Both the position numbers and the translations under genes were made by a program. The notes below the pieces were generated by a model. That model had not been told where the DNA came from, searched no databases, and worked only from the letters and a program-made list of their open reading frames with translations. Shown here one piece after another: positions 5,741 through 12,426 of a DNA stretch of 14,614 nucleotides. Position 1 is the stretch's first letter. The number at the start of each line of letters is the position of its first letter. Source of the stretch: Nitrospirota bacterium (GTDB taxonomy: Bacteria; Nitrospirota; Nitrospiria; Nitrospirales; Nitrospiraceae); the NCBI GenBank assembly GCA_004296865.1, contig SCVQ01000318.1:1-14614 (forward strand). Direction: 5' to 3'.

Positions 5741-6061
5741 ATGGCGGAGAAAGTCAAAATCGAATTGACCATGTATGGAGTCGCAGAAGTTCTCAAATGG
5801 TGCATTGACAAGAACAAGGGCCGGGTCCCCGGAGTGGAAACTGCGGGGTTCAAGAAAATGCAGGCGCTGCTCGCCGAAAAACCGACCACCGGCGATTATT
5901 TCGCCATGGACCAGTTTTGGAAAAAGGCTGTGGTCTTGGAATTGACGCCGGAAGAAGTCGAGACCATCGACCGGTGCCTCTACGACATCCCGAACTTCGA
6001 AAACGTCCAGCTCCCGCAAATCCGGCACAAGTTCTGGCCCAAACAGACGGCTGCGCGTTGA
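5741..6061 (+). CDS. Small soluble protein of unknown function
   Basis: The product is 106 residues starting at the ATG behind AGGAGG. The protein looks cytoplasmic and mostly helical, with mixed charge: MAEKVKIELTMYGVAEVLKWC, a central FKKMQALLAEKPTTGDYFAMDQFWKKAVV, and a helix LTPEEVETIDRCLYDIPNF. It contains two cysteines far apart and no recognised motif. There is no signal peptide or membrane segment. I cannot assign a family. It is divergent from the FG-GAP gene and convergent with the lipoprotein gene ending at 6199; the 137 bases between 6061 and 6199 hold only a weak AGGGC/GCCCT hairpin with a 20-base loop, not a convincing terminator. Confidence 0.8.
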   Translation: MAEKVKIELTMYGVAEVLKWCIDKNKGRVPGVETAGFKKMQALLAEKPTTGDYFAMDQFWKKAVVLELTPEEVETIDRCLYDIPNFENVQLPQIRHKFWPKQTAAR

Positions 6062-6198
6062 GTCGTGCCTCGGTCTCTCGGTCTTGCGCCATGTCGCCGC
6101 GTGCCAAGGGCAAGGGAAGGTCGAGCAGCCGGCCCTGTCCTTATGACCGGACGACCGATCCTCTGCTGGTGTGTGCATTCCAGAGACAATCCTTGCGG

Positions 6199-6846
6199 CT
6201 ACTCCACGTGATGGGGCGTTCGATCCGCTACGGCCACGATGGCGGAGAGGCGGTCCGTGCAATAGCGAGTCACCGGGTCTGATTCGGCGTCCGGGTCGGT
6301 CCCATCCCAGAACACGGAGTGGATGTTCCAGCGAATCAGCGGGTAAAAAATCACGCCGGGTCCGGGGAGGAGCACCATGCGGACCTCGGAGAGAATCTCT
6401 TCTTCATCCATGCGGGTACGCACCCGTTCGTAGACTTTGCCATACCACAGCAGCATCGGCTGGTAGCGAGCCCTGGCTTCGGCAAGATTTGCGTAGGCCT
6501 CGTTCGTGGACGGAGACGGTTGATCCTGCCCAACGTAGTCCTGCCGAACCATCCAGGCTTGCCGTGCTGTCCGCCTGGCCTCTCCCGGGGTGTTGGCTTC
6601 GAACGAAATTGCTGGATCCGAGTGTGGGGCGGTGGCTGTCTTGGCTGTGGGGCGTGAGGGAATGGCGTTGAGCGCCGCATTGCGCCTGTCCATCGCCCTG
6701 TGCCATGAGGCTTCCAGGGACGACAATTCTTCTTGGGCTTGGAGATAGTCGGGTGTCAGACTGGCGAGGCACCAGCCTTCTTGCTTCAAGGCGGTTGCGC
6801 AGCCGGTCAACAGCACCATCGCGACGGCCAGGCAGGCTGCTTTCAT
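6199..6846 (-). CDS. Predicted lipoprotein of unknown function
   Basis: The product is 215 residues. The N terminus MKAACLAVAMVLLTGC is a textbook lipoprotein signal with LTG-Cys16, so the mature protein would be lipid-anchored. The mature part starts with a helical, possibly coiled segment (DYLQAQEELSSLEASWHRAMDRRNAAL, about 33-60), a Pro/Thr-rich low-complexity stretch (about 62-85), then further helix and a C-terminal hydrophobic-aromatic patch (GPGVIFYPLIRWNIHSVFW). GGAG lies about 6 bases before the ATG. It is last in the minus-strand run, 48 bases after the PCP_red-repeat gene. I do not recognise a family. Confidence 0.8.
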   Translation of the reverse strand: MKAACLAVAMVLLTGCATALKQEGWCLASLTPDYLQAQEELSSLEASWHRAMDRRNAALNAIPSRPTAKTATAPHSDPAISFEANTPGEARRTARQAWMVRQDYVGQDQPSPSTNEAYANLAEARARYQPMLLWYGKVYERVRTRMDEEEILSEVRMVLLPGPGVIFYPLIRWNIHSVFWDGTDPDAESDPVTRYCTDRLSAIVAVADRTPHHVE

Positions 6847-6894
6847 CGTGACTCCGGCAACGCGCGATCGGGCCGTGACCGCACCGACGATCGC

Positions 6895-7899
6895 CTAGAG
6901 GGGACCTTCACCTTTCAGGTACTTCCGAAAACGATCCATCAAGTCTGCTCCCAGCGTCCCGCCTTCGGGCTTCTTCGTCTCCGGGGCCTTGAAGTGCTCA
7001 CGGATTTCTCCCAGGCGTTTTTCGGCCTGTTCGTTGCCCTGCAGGCGCTTGGTCTTCTGAAGCGCGGTCTCAAAGGCGTCGAAGGTCAGTTCCTTGTAGC
7101 CGAAGCTCCGAATGCGCTTGACGGCCTTCATCATCGCTTCGTTGCGGAACTTGGTGAGATGGTCCGAATCGATCTCGCGCAGTCCCAGTTTTCGCGCCCG
7201 CCGTTCGGCCGCTTTCCGGATGCCGCTCCGGACGAAATCCGGCGACGTGTGCAGGCGCTTCCAGGCCTCATCAGTCCAGGCCACTTTGGCTTGCGGGGCG
7301 TCCCAGAGCAGGTCCAGCGCCTGTTCGTCGATGCGGGTCAAGCCCTTCTCGCGGGCGAGGTCCTCGGTGTCCCGCGTCAACATGTCGGTGACGAAGTCCA
7401 TGGCGATGGGGGGGGACTGCCGGATTTTTTCGTGGAGTCTGGCCTTGGCGCCGTCGCTCCATTCCATCGGCGGTCCGCCCTTGTCCTGTAAGTCGCCCAG
7501 CGCCTCCACCCGTTCGAACAACTCGACGTTGACTTCCAGGTGGCCGCCTTCCTTGGCCAGTTCTTCGGCGATTTGCTGCGTCATGGAGCGCATGAACTCG
7601 GGAACGGTTTGGAGCCGCTCCTTGGCCGCCGCAGTCCAGGGCAGCTTGCCCTGCGCCATCTGGTCGGCAGCGGCCGCCATGCCCGCCTCGCCGCCCATGC
7701 GGCCCATCATCTGCCCCTTGAACCGGTCCAGTATTTCCCCGGTGATCTGCGGATAACCGAACTCCCTGGCCTTCTTTTCAGCCAGGCGTTTGACCATCCC
7801 ACGGAGGAACACCGGCGCCCGCTCCATACGCTCGAGCGCGTCCTCGGTCCAGACGATGTCGGATGCCGCAGCCGGTCCGTTTGAATCAAGCATGCCCAT
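6895..7899 (-). CDS. Protein with four tandem PCP_red-like modules
   Basis: The product is 334 residues, soluble, with no signal peptide. It is built from repeats of about 50 residues with the pattern W(T/S)xxAxxRL-xxxPxFxRxxxxxxAExxAxxxGxxxI. The copies are at about 15-66 (Trp17), 86-133 (Trp88), 145-200 (Trp147, with a small insertion before SPP) and 206-256 (Trp208); a possible half copy follows near 263-281. This pattern matches, from memory, the PCP_red domain (PF08369) found at the C terminus of the light-independent protochlorophyllide reductase subunit ChlB/BchB. No catalytic BchB nitrogenase-like core is present, so it is not a reductase itself; the modules may act as binding helices. 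It starts 21 bases after the HU/IHF gene and is likely cotranscribed with it. A C8 run (coding strand) at 7408-7415 encodes the Pro-Pro of module three. Function unknown. Confidence 0.82.
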   Translation of the reverse strand: MGMLDSNGPAAASDIVWTEDALERMERAPVFLRGMVKRLAEKKAREFGYPQITGEILDRFKGQMMGRMGGEAGMAAAADQMAQGKLPWTAAAKERLQTVPEFMRSMTQQIAEELAKEGGHLEVNVELFERVEALGDLQDKGGPPMEWSDGAKARLHEKIRQSPPIAMDFVTDMLTRDTEDLAREKGLTRIDEQALDLLWDAPQAKVAWTDEAWKRLHTSPDFVRSGIRKAAERRARKLGLREIDSDHLTKFRNEAMMKAVKRIRSFGYKELTFDAFETALQKTKRLQGNEQAEKRLGEIREHFKAPETKKPEGGTLGADLMDRFRKYLKGEGPL

Positions 7900-7920
7900 G
7901 AGTCTTCCCAGTCGCCGCGT

Positions 7921-8199
7921 TTATTGGTTCAGGAGGTCCTTGAGTTCCTTGCCGGCCTTGAAGAACGGGACTTTTTTGGCCGGGACCGCAACCGTGGCAC
8001 CGGTCTTGGGGTTGCGTCCCTCCTTCATGCGCCGGGCTCGCAAGCGGAAACTGCCGAACCCGCGAATCTCGGTCTTGTCCCCTTTCTGAAGGGAATTCCG
8101 GACACTGTTGAAAATCGTGTTGACCACCACCTCGGCTTGCCGCTTGGTGAGAGTCGTGACCTCTTGCGCGACCCGCTCAATGATCTGTGCTTTCGTCAT
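7921..8199 (-). CDS. HU/IHF-family DNA-binding protein, IHF-beta-like
   Basis: The product is 92 residues, the normal length. It bends DNA as a dimer and helps organise the nucleoid. The family signature is clear: KTEIRGFGSFRLRARRMKEG, then GRNPKTG at the tip of the DNA-inserting arm, then PAKKVPFFKAGKELKD. The EIRGFGSF and MTK opening resemble IHF beta more than HU. Position supports this: in E. coli ihfB follows cmk-rpsA, and here the order is cmk-plsC-rpsA-sppA-this gene. AAGGAGG precedes the ATG by about 7 bases. The gap to sppA holds a heptad-phased inverted repeat. HU is the alternative assignment; the fold is not in doubt. Confidence 0.95.
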   Translation of the reverse strand: MTKAQIIERVAQEVTTLTKRQAEVVVNTIFNSVRNSLQKGDKTEIRGFGSFRLRARRMKEGRNPKTGATVAVPAKKVPFFKAGKELKDLLNQ

Positions 8200-8215
8200 C
8201 CGTCCGCCTCCTTTT

Positions 8216-8296
8216 TGAGCTATCAGCGGTCAGCTTTCAGCTTGGAGACCGCATCCGCCGGGTTTCTGGGAGCTGATTGCTGAAGGCTGACCGCTC
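8216..8296. repeat. Heptad-phased inverted repeat between sppA and the HU/IHF gene
   Basis: Two 17-base arms, 8225-8241 and 8279-8295, are reverse complements with one mismatch, separated by 37 bases. Each arm is itself a run of 7-base units of the form CNNTCAG: CTATCAG, CGGTCAG, CTTTCAG on the left, and the complement CTGATTG, CTGAAGG, CTGACCG on the right. The structure fills most of the intergenic gap. In RNA it would form a long imperfect stem, so it may slow or terminate transcription, or mark a dispersed REP-like element. Confidence 0.75.
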
Positions 8297-8301
8297 CCCG
8301 T

Positions 8302-9201
8302 TCAGAACGCCATCAGGTACTTCAGGCTGACCCCAGTGTGAAAATCCAGCTGAGGGAGCGGGCCGAACAAATGGCTTTCGAGGAACTCGCGGATCGAGAA
8401 CCGTCGCCGCGGCTCCACGACTTTCGGCTCTCCCTCGATCCCGGCCATCTCCCCCGCCAACTTGATGGCGTCCTCCAGGTTGCCCAACTCATCCACCAGC
8501 TTGGCTTCTTTGGCCTGCCGTCCGGTGAAAATGCGCCCGTCGGCCAGCGTCTGCACCTCCCCCACGTCGAGCGAGCGTCCTTCCGCCACCGCCTCGATGA
8601 ACTGGCTATGCACGTCGTCCATGACCGACTGGAGGATGCGGCGGTCGTCCTGGTTCATTTTCCTGAACGGGGAGCCGATGTCCTTATGGCGTCCGCTCTT
8701 GACCACCACGCTCTCCACTCCGATTTTCTTGAGGAGCCCTTCCAGGTTGGCCAACTCCATGATGACGCCGATGCTCCCGGTGAGGGTGCCGGGATTGGCG
8801 AAGATGCGGTCCGTGGCGGCGGCAATGTAGTAGCCGCCCGACGCCGCCACGGTCCCCATGGACGCGACCACCGCCTTGTTGTTCGTGTTGCGCACGCGCT
8901 TGACTGCGTCGTGGATTTCCTGCGACGGCACGACGCCGCCGCCGGGGCTGTCGATGCGCAGCACGATGGCCTTCACCGTCGGGCTCTCGCCGAACTTTTT
9001 CAAGTCGCCGACCGTCTGTTGGGCGTCCAGAATCACCCCCTCGACCCGGATCAGGGCGACTCGGTCCTCCCCGGACAGATCCAGGTCCGGCGAGAGGACG
9101 TTGACCAGAACCACGAGCAGAAACCCGGTGAGTAGGACCCACAGGAAAATCCGCAGGGGCTTCCAGCGTCGCGGTGCCGGGGCAGCGGTCTGCTCAGTCA
9201 T
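8302..9201 (-). CDS. sppA: Signal peptide peptidase SppA, short (36K) type
   Basis: The product is 299 residues of peptidase family S49, which degrades cleaved signal peptides in the membrane. A cytoplasmic N terminus with RRWK is followed by one transmembrane segment (about 17-37), then the catalytic domain. The Ser/Lys dyad is visible: Ser121 in MGTVAASGGYYIA and Lys173 in KSGRHKDIGSP; the oxyanion-type RIDSPGGG (82-89) is also present. The length fits the single-domain Bacillus-like enzyme, not the tandem 67K E. coli form. GAGAGG lies about 10 bases before the ATG. The gene begins 33 bases after rpsA ends and is probably cotranscribed with it. Confidence 0.95.
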   Translation of the reverse strand: MTEQTAAPAPRRWKPLRIFLWVLLTGFLLVVLVNVLSPDLDLSGEDRVALIRVEGVILDAQQTVGDLKKFGESPTVKAIVLRIDSPGGGVVPSQEIHDAVKRVRNTNNKAVVASMGTVAASGGYYIAAATDRIFANPGTLTGSIGVIMELANLEGLLKKIGVESVVVKSGRHKDIGSPFRKMNQDDRRILQSVMDDVHSQFIEAVAEGRSLDVGEVQTLADGRIFTGRQAKEAKLVDELGNLEDAIKLAGEMAGIEGEPKVVEPRRRFSIREFLESHLFGPLPQLDFHTGVSLKYLMAF

Positions 9202-9234
9202 GGGAGTGCGGCCTCTCGATGGACGCTGTCATCC

Positions 9235-10953
9235 TCACGAGTTCTCCTGATCGGGGTCATTCCGCTTCTTGGTCTTTTTTGCCGCTCGGCCCAGCGTTTG
9301 ATCCAGCGCGCCTTGTGTCGAGTGGTACTCGTCCACCTGTTTCCGCTCGGAATCCAGCACGTGTTCACGTAGGCTCAACGCGATCTTCCGCTCGTCCCGA
9401 TCCACCTTGATGATCTTGGCCGAGACTTCGTCCTGGAGCTTGAATTTCTCCTCCAGGCGCGCCTGCGGTTCGAGCCCGCTCTCGCTGATGTGGATCAATC
9501 CTTCCACGCCGCACTCGAGTTCCACGAACACGCCGAAGTCCGTGAGCTTGGACACCTTCCCGATCGTGGCGGTCCCGACCCGGTACCGTTGCGGGATCTC
9601 GTCGTCCCAGGGATCGCGGGTCAACTGCTTGTAGCCGAGCGAGAGCCGCTCTTTTTCCTTGTCGATCCGCAAGACCACCGCCTCCACCTGTTGCCCCTTT
9701 TTGAAGAGTTCGGAGGGGTGCTTGATGTGCTTGGTCCAGGACATGTCGGAAATGTGAATCAGGCCGTCGATCCCTTCGTCCAGGCCGATGAAGGCGCCGA
9801 AGTCGGTCAGGCTCTTAACCTTGCCCTGGATACGGGTCCCGACCGGATACTTTGCCTCCACCATGTCCCACGGATTGGGGGCGGTCTGTTTCATGCCGAG
9901 GGAAATCTTCCGGTTATTGGGGTCCACGTTCAGGACGGCGGCTTCCACTTGATCGCCCACCGACACCAGGCGCGAGGGATGCCGCACTTCATGGGTCCAG
10001 GACATCTCCGAGACGTGCACCAGCCCTTCGACGCCGGGCTCCAGTTCGATGAAGGCTCCATAGTCGGTCAGGCTGACGACTTTCCCGCGCACGCGGGTCC
10101 CGATCGGGTACCGCGCTGCGACGTTGCTCCAGGGGTCGGAGCCCCTCTGCTTGACGCCGAGGGAGATCCGGCCGGTCTCGCGGTCATATTTCAGGACCAT
10201 CACTTCCACTTTGTCTCCGATGGCGAACAGTTCGGAGGGGTGGCCGACCCGGCCCCAGGACATGTCGGTGATGTGCAGCAATCCGTCGATGCCGCCCAGG
10301 TCGATGAAGGCGCCGTACTCGGTAATGTTCTTGACCGTGCCCTGGATCAACTGCCCTTCCTTGAGCGTGGACAGCGTCGTCTGCCGCTTCTTGTCGCGAG
10401 TTTCTTCCAGCAGCACGCGACGAGACACGACGACGTTGCCGCGGCGGTGGTTGATCTTGATGATCTTCAAGGGGAACGTTTTGCCGACCAGGCCGTCCAA
10501 GTCGCGCACCGGGTGCAGATCGATCTGGGAGCCGGGGAGGAAGGCCTTGACGCCGATGTCCACCATCATGCCGCCTTTGATGCGGGAGACGATGCGCCCG
10601 TCGACGATCTTCTCGTCCTTGTACGCTTGTTCCAACTCCTCCCAGACCTTCATCTTGTCGGCTTTTTCTTTCGACAGGACGAGGTTGCCGTCGGCATCCT
10701 CCCGGTCCTCGATGTAGACCTTGAGCCGGTCGCCCACTTTGATGCCCTTGAGTTCCTCGTTGGAGAATTGGTCTCCCGGGATGATGCCTTCCGATTTGTA
10801 GCCGATGTCCACGACCACCTTGTCTTTGCCGACTGCGACGATGCAGCCTTCGATGATCGTGCCTTCCTCGAAGTTCCGGAAGGTTTCTTCGTACAAGGCG
10901 GCCAGCGCCCCCCGGTCCAATTCCTCGCCTGTCTGCTTCGTTGCCATGTCCAT
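9235..10953 (-). CDS. rpsA: 30S ribosomal protein S1
   Basis: The product is 572 residues. S1 binds mRNA on the 30S subunit and helps initiation on weak ribosome sites. Six S1 (OB-fold) domains are seen at about 29-97, 114-180, 198-268, 283-355, 370-442 and 457-528; domains 3-5 have the strong FGAF(I/V) and GLxHISDMSW motifs, while 1 and 2 are divergent, as expected for the ribosome-binding end. A Lys/Arg-rich tail (about 557-572) closes the protein. The ATG at 10953 has GGA 9 bases upstream; an ATG two codons later is possible. A perfect 14-base palindrome lies just upstream. It sits between plsC and sppA in the typical cmk-rpsA cluster. Confidence 0.97.
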   Translation of the reverse strand: MDMATKQTGEELDRGALAALYEETFRNFEEGTIIEGCIVAVGKDKVVVDIGYKSEGIIPGDQFSNEELKGIKVGDRLKVYIEDREDADGNLVLSKEKADKMKVWEELEQAYKDEKIVDGRIVSRIKGGMMVDIGVKAFLPGSQIDLHPVRDLDGLVGKTFPLKIIKINHRRGNVVVSRRVLLEETRDKKRQTTLSTLKEGQLIQGTVKNITEYGAFIDLGGIDGLLHITDMSWGRVGHPSELFAIGDKVEVMVLKYDRETGRISLGVKQRGSDPWSNVAARYPIGTRVRGKVVSLTDYGAFIELEPGVEGLVHVSEMSWTHEVRHPSRLVSVGDQVEAAVLNVDPNNRKISLGMKQTAPNPWDMVEAKYPVGTRIQGKVKSLTDFGAFIGLDEGIDGLIHISDMSWTKHIKHPSELFKKGQQVEAVVLRIDKEKERLSLGYKQLTRDPWDDEIPQRYRVGTATIGKVSKLTDFGVFVELECGVEGLIHISESGLEPQARLEEKFKLQDEVSAKIIKVDRDERKIALSLREHVLDSERKQVDEYHSTQGALDQTLGRAAKKTKKRNDPDQENS

Positions 10954-10980
10954 GCGTGTGATTCCTAATCCTCTGCGTCT

Positions 10981-10994
10981 CCGACCGCGGTCGG
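10981..10994. repeat. Perfect palindrome upstream of rpsA
   Basis: CCGACCGCGGTCGG is self-complementary over 14 bases without a loop, in the 68-base gap between plsC and rpsA, about 28 bases before the rpsA start. It could be a protein site (operator) or an RNA hairpin. S1 is known to repress its own translation in enterobacteria, but no link is shown here. Confidence 0.5.
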
Positions 10995-11021
10995 GTGCTG
11001 ATGGTTATGCAACCCCCTGCC

Positions 11022-11693
11022 TCACTCAGCGTTGAGAGGCGGGGTCGCCGAACGGGCGGCGCGGTCAACCGGCGAGGGCACCTGCCCCAACTCGGCGATC
11101 CGTTCCATCACGGTCCGGCTCACGTGTCGATAAAATTCCTTCCCTGTGTAGCGCTGCGTCTCTGCCGAGAAGTCGATCGGCTTCCCAAAGGTCACCTGCA
11201 CCGGGTGGCAGCGTATCCGGGCGGCGTCCACGGGCAAGGCTTCATAGGCCCCGGCGATATAGGCCGGAACGACCGGGCAGCCGGTTTCCTCCACGATGAC
11301 CCCGATCCCCGGTTTCCCGGGTCGCAACCGCCCATCCGGAGTTCGGGTCCCTTCCGGATAAATCACCACCACCTTTCCGCCCTTGATCAGGCTGACCGCT
11401 TTGCCGAAGCCCTCACGGTCCAATCGATTCAGCCGGATGGGAATCCAACCGAGCCAACGACAGATTGCTTTCACCCAGCGAGGGCCGAACAAATCCTGCC
11501 GGCCCAAGTACCAGGCCCGTCGGCGAAGCCCGCAGCCGACGAGCGGGATATCCAAATAACTGGCGTGGTTGACCGCGATCAACACCCCGCCGCGCTTCGG
11601 AAGATGTCTTTCGCCGACCGTCCGAAACCGAAAAAGCAGCCGGGCCGTCAGATTGCACACACACCAGAGGCACCAATAAACAACCGCGCTCAC
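11022..11693 (-). CDS. plsC: 1-acyl-sn-glycerol-3-phosphate acyltransferase (PlsC family)
   Basis: The product is 223 residues. It transfers a fatty acyl group to lysophosphatidic acid at the inner membrane to make phosphatidic acid. The acyltransferase motifs are present: NHASYLD with His43 and Asp48 (HX4D), YPEGTRT (112-118, Glu114), and VVPAYI (about 141-146). A hydrophobic N terminus precedes the catalytic core. The GTG start overlaps the cmk TGA (GTGA), so the two are translationally coupled; the cmk-plsC-rpsA order is common. The acyl donor (acyl-ACP or acyl-CoA) cannot be told from the sequence. The C-terminal tail after about residue 200 is Pro/Ala-rich and not conserved. Confidence 0.93.
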   Translation of the reverse strand: MSAVVYWCLWCVCNLTARLLFRFRTVGERHLPKRGGVLIAVNHASYLDIPLVGCGLRRRAWYLGRQDLFGPRWVKAICRWLGWIPIRLNRLDREGFGKAVSLIKGGKVVVIYPEGTRTPDGRLRPGKPGIGVIVEETGCPVVPAYIAGAYEALPVDAARIRCHPVQVTFGKPIDFSAETQRYTGKEFYRHVSRTVMERIAELGQVPSPVDRAARSATPPLNAE

Positions 11694-12415
11694 AGTTTGG
11701 CTGCAATGACGGCCATCATGCGATCGACGACCTGTTCCACCGTCAGGTCCGAGGTGTCGACCACGCTGGCGTCGGACGCCGGCACGAGCGGGGCGATGTC
11801 CCGGGAACGGTCCTGCGTATCGCGGGTCTGGATATCCTGGCGCGTTTCGTTCAGCGGGGCGGCATGACCGGCTGTGGTCAATTCACGATGCCGCCTGGCT
11901 GCCCGGACCTCCATATCGGCTTCCAGAAAAAATTTCACCTCGGCGGCGGGAAAGACCCTGGTCCCCAGGTCCCGTCCCTCTGCGACCACCCCGCCGGCCG
12001 ACCCAATCCGGCGTTGGACCGGGAGGAGCCATTCGCGCACCGCGGGAATGGCCGAAACGACGGAAGCCAGCCGGCTGATCTCCGGCGTCCGGATCTCCTC
12101 GGTCACATCCTGCTTCTCCACGGACACTCGCGCCCGTTCGGGGTGATACTCCATCGTCACCGTGGTCGAGGGCAGGAGTTTCGCCACCGCTTCGTGGTCC
12201 GAGGGATCGACGCCGGACGTCCGCACTTTCCAGGCCACGGCGCGATAGAGCGCTCCGGTGTCGAGATAGAGATACCCTAAACGCAACGCGAGCAGCTTCG
12301 CGACCGTGCTCTTGCCGGCTCCGGCAGGACCGTCAATCGTGACGAGCAAACGCCGCTCGCGCAGATGTCCGTCGGTCGTTTTAGGACGCTGGCTGTGTAT
12401 TATAAACTCGGTCAA
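11690..12415 (-). CDS. cmk: Cytidylate kinase
   Basis: The enzyme phosphorylates CMP and dCMP with ATP in the cytoplasm. The P-loop GPAGAGKST (29-37), the LYLDTGALYRAV CMP-binding segment, and the AEGRDLGTRVFP and late DTSDLTVEQV motifs are all present. The longest reading starts with TTG at 12415, overlapping the aroA TGA (TTGA). That gives 241 residues with an N-terminal extension of about 22 residues not usual in the family. A second TTG at 12349 would start directly before VTIDGPAGAGKS as in typical Cmk. A near-consensus promoter at 12399-12426 would start transcripts downstream of 12415, so at least those mRNAs must use a later start. Neither site has a strong ribosome binding site. Confidence 0.95.
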   Translation of the reverse strand: MTEFIIHSQRPKTTDGHLRERRLLVTIDGPAGAGKSTVAKLLALRLGYLYLDTGALYRAVAWKVRTSGVDPSDHEAVAKLLPSTTVTMEYHPERARVSVEKQDVTEEIRTPEISRLASVVSAIPAVREWLLPVQRRIGSAGGVVAEGRDLGTRVFPAAEVKFFLEADMEVRAARRHRELTTAGHAAPLNETRQDIQTRDTQDRSRDIAPLVPASDASVVDTSDLTVEQVVDRMMAVIAAKL

Positions 12416-12426
12416 CGTTTTGTCAA
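12399..12426 (-). promoter_or_regulatory. Near-consensus sigma70 promoter at the aroA/cmk junction
   Basis: On the minus strand, TTGACA (12421-12426), a 16-base spacer and TATAAT (12399-12404), both hexamers perfect. It lies within the last codons of aroA and the first of cmk, and would transcribe cmk, plsC, rpsA and the genes beyond, starting near 12392. Confidence 0.7.

Noticed and set aside
6062..6198. Possible terminator between the convergent genes at 6061 and 6199
   Set aside because: The best hairpin has a 5-base stem and a 20-base loop with no T-run; no other structure was seen.
5465..6262. Open frame of 265 codons on the minus strand spanning the 5741 gene
   Set aside because: It covers the divergent promoter region, the AGGAGG-preceded gene at 5741 and a convergent gap; composition is unlike its neighbours and no ribosome site is seen.
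6895..7899. Reading the PCP_red-repeat protein as evidence of chlorophyll synthesis
   Set aside because: The nitrogenase-like BchB core, BchN and BchL are absent from the window; only the small accessory domain is repeated.
8338..9135. Open frame of 265 codons on the plus strand
   Set aside because: It lies antisense to sppA, whose catalytic residues are intact on the other strand.
9490..10968. Open frame of 492 codons on the plus strand
   Set aside because: It lies antisense to the clear rpsA gene, is rich in His/Asp/Gln from reverse-reading GC-rich codons, and has no ribosome site or recognisable domain.
10184..11068. Second minus-strand open frame over the 5' half of rpsA
   Set aside because: It is a shifted-frame shadow of rpsA with Arg/Gly/Pro-rich random composition.
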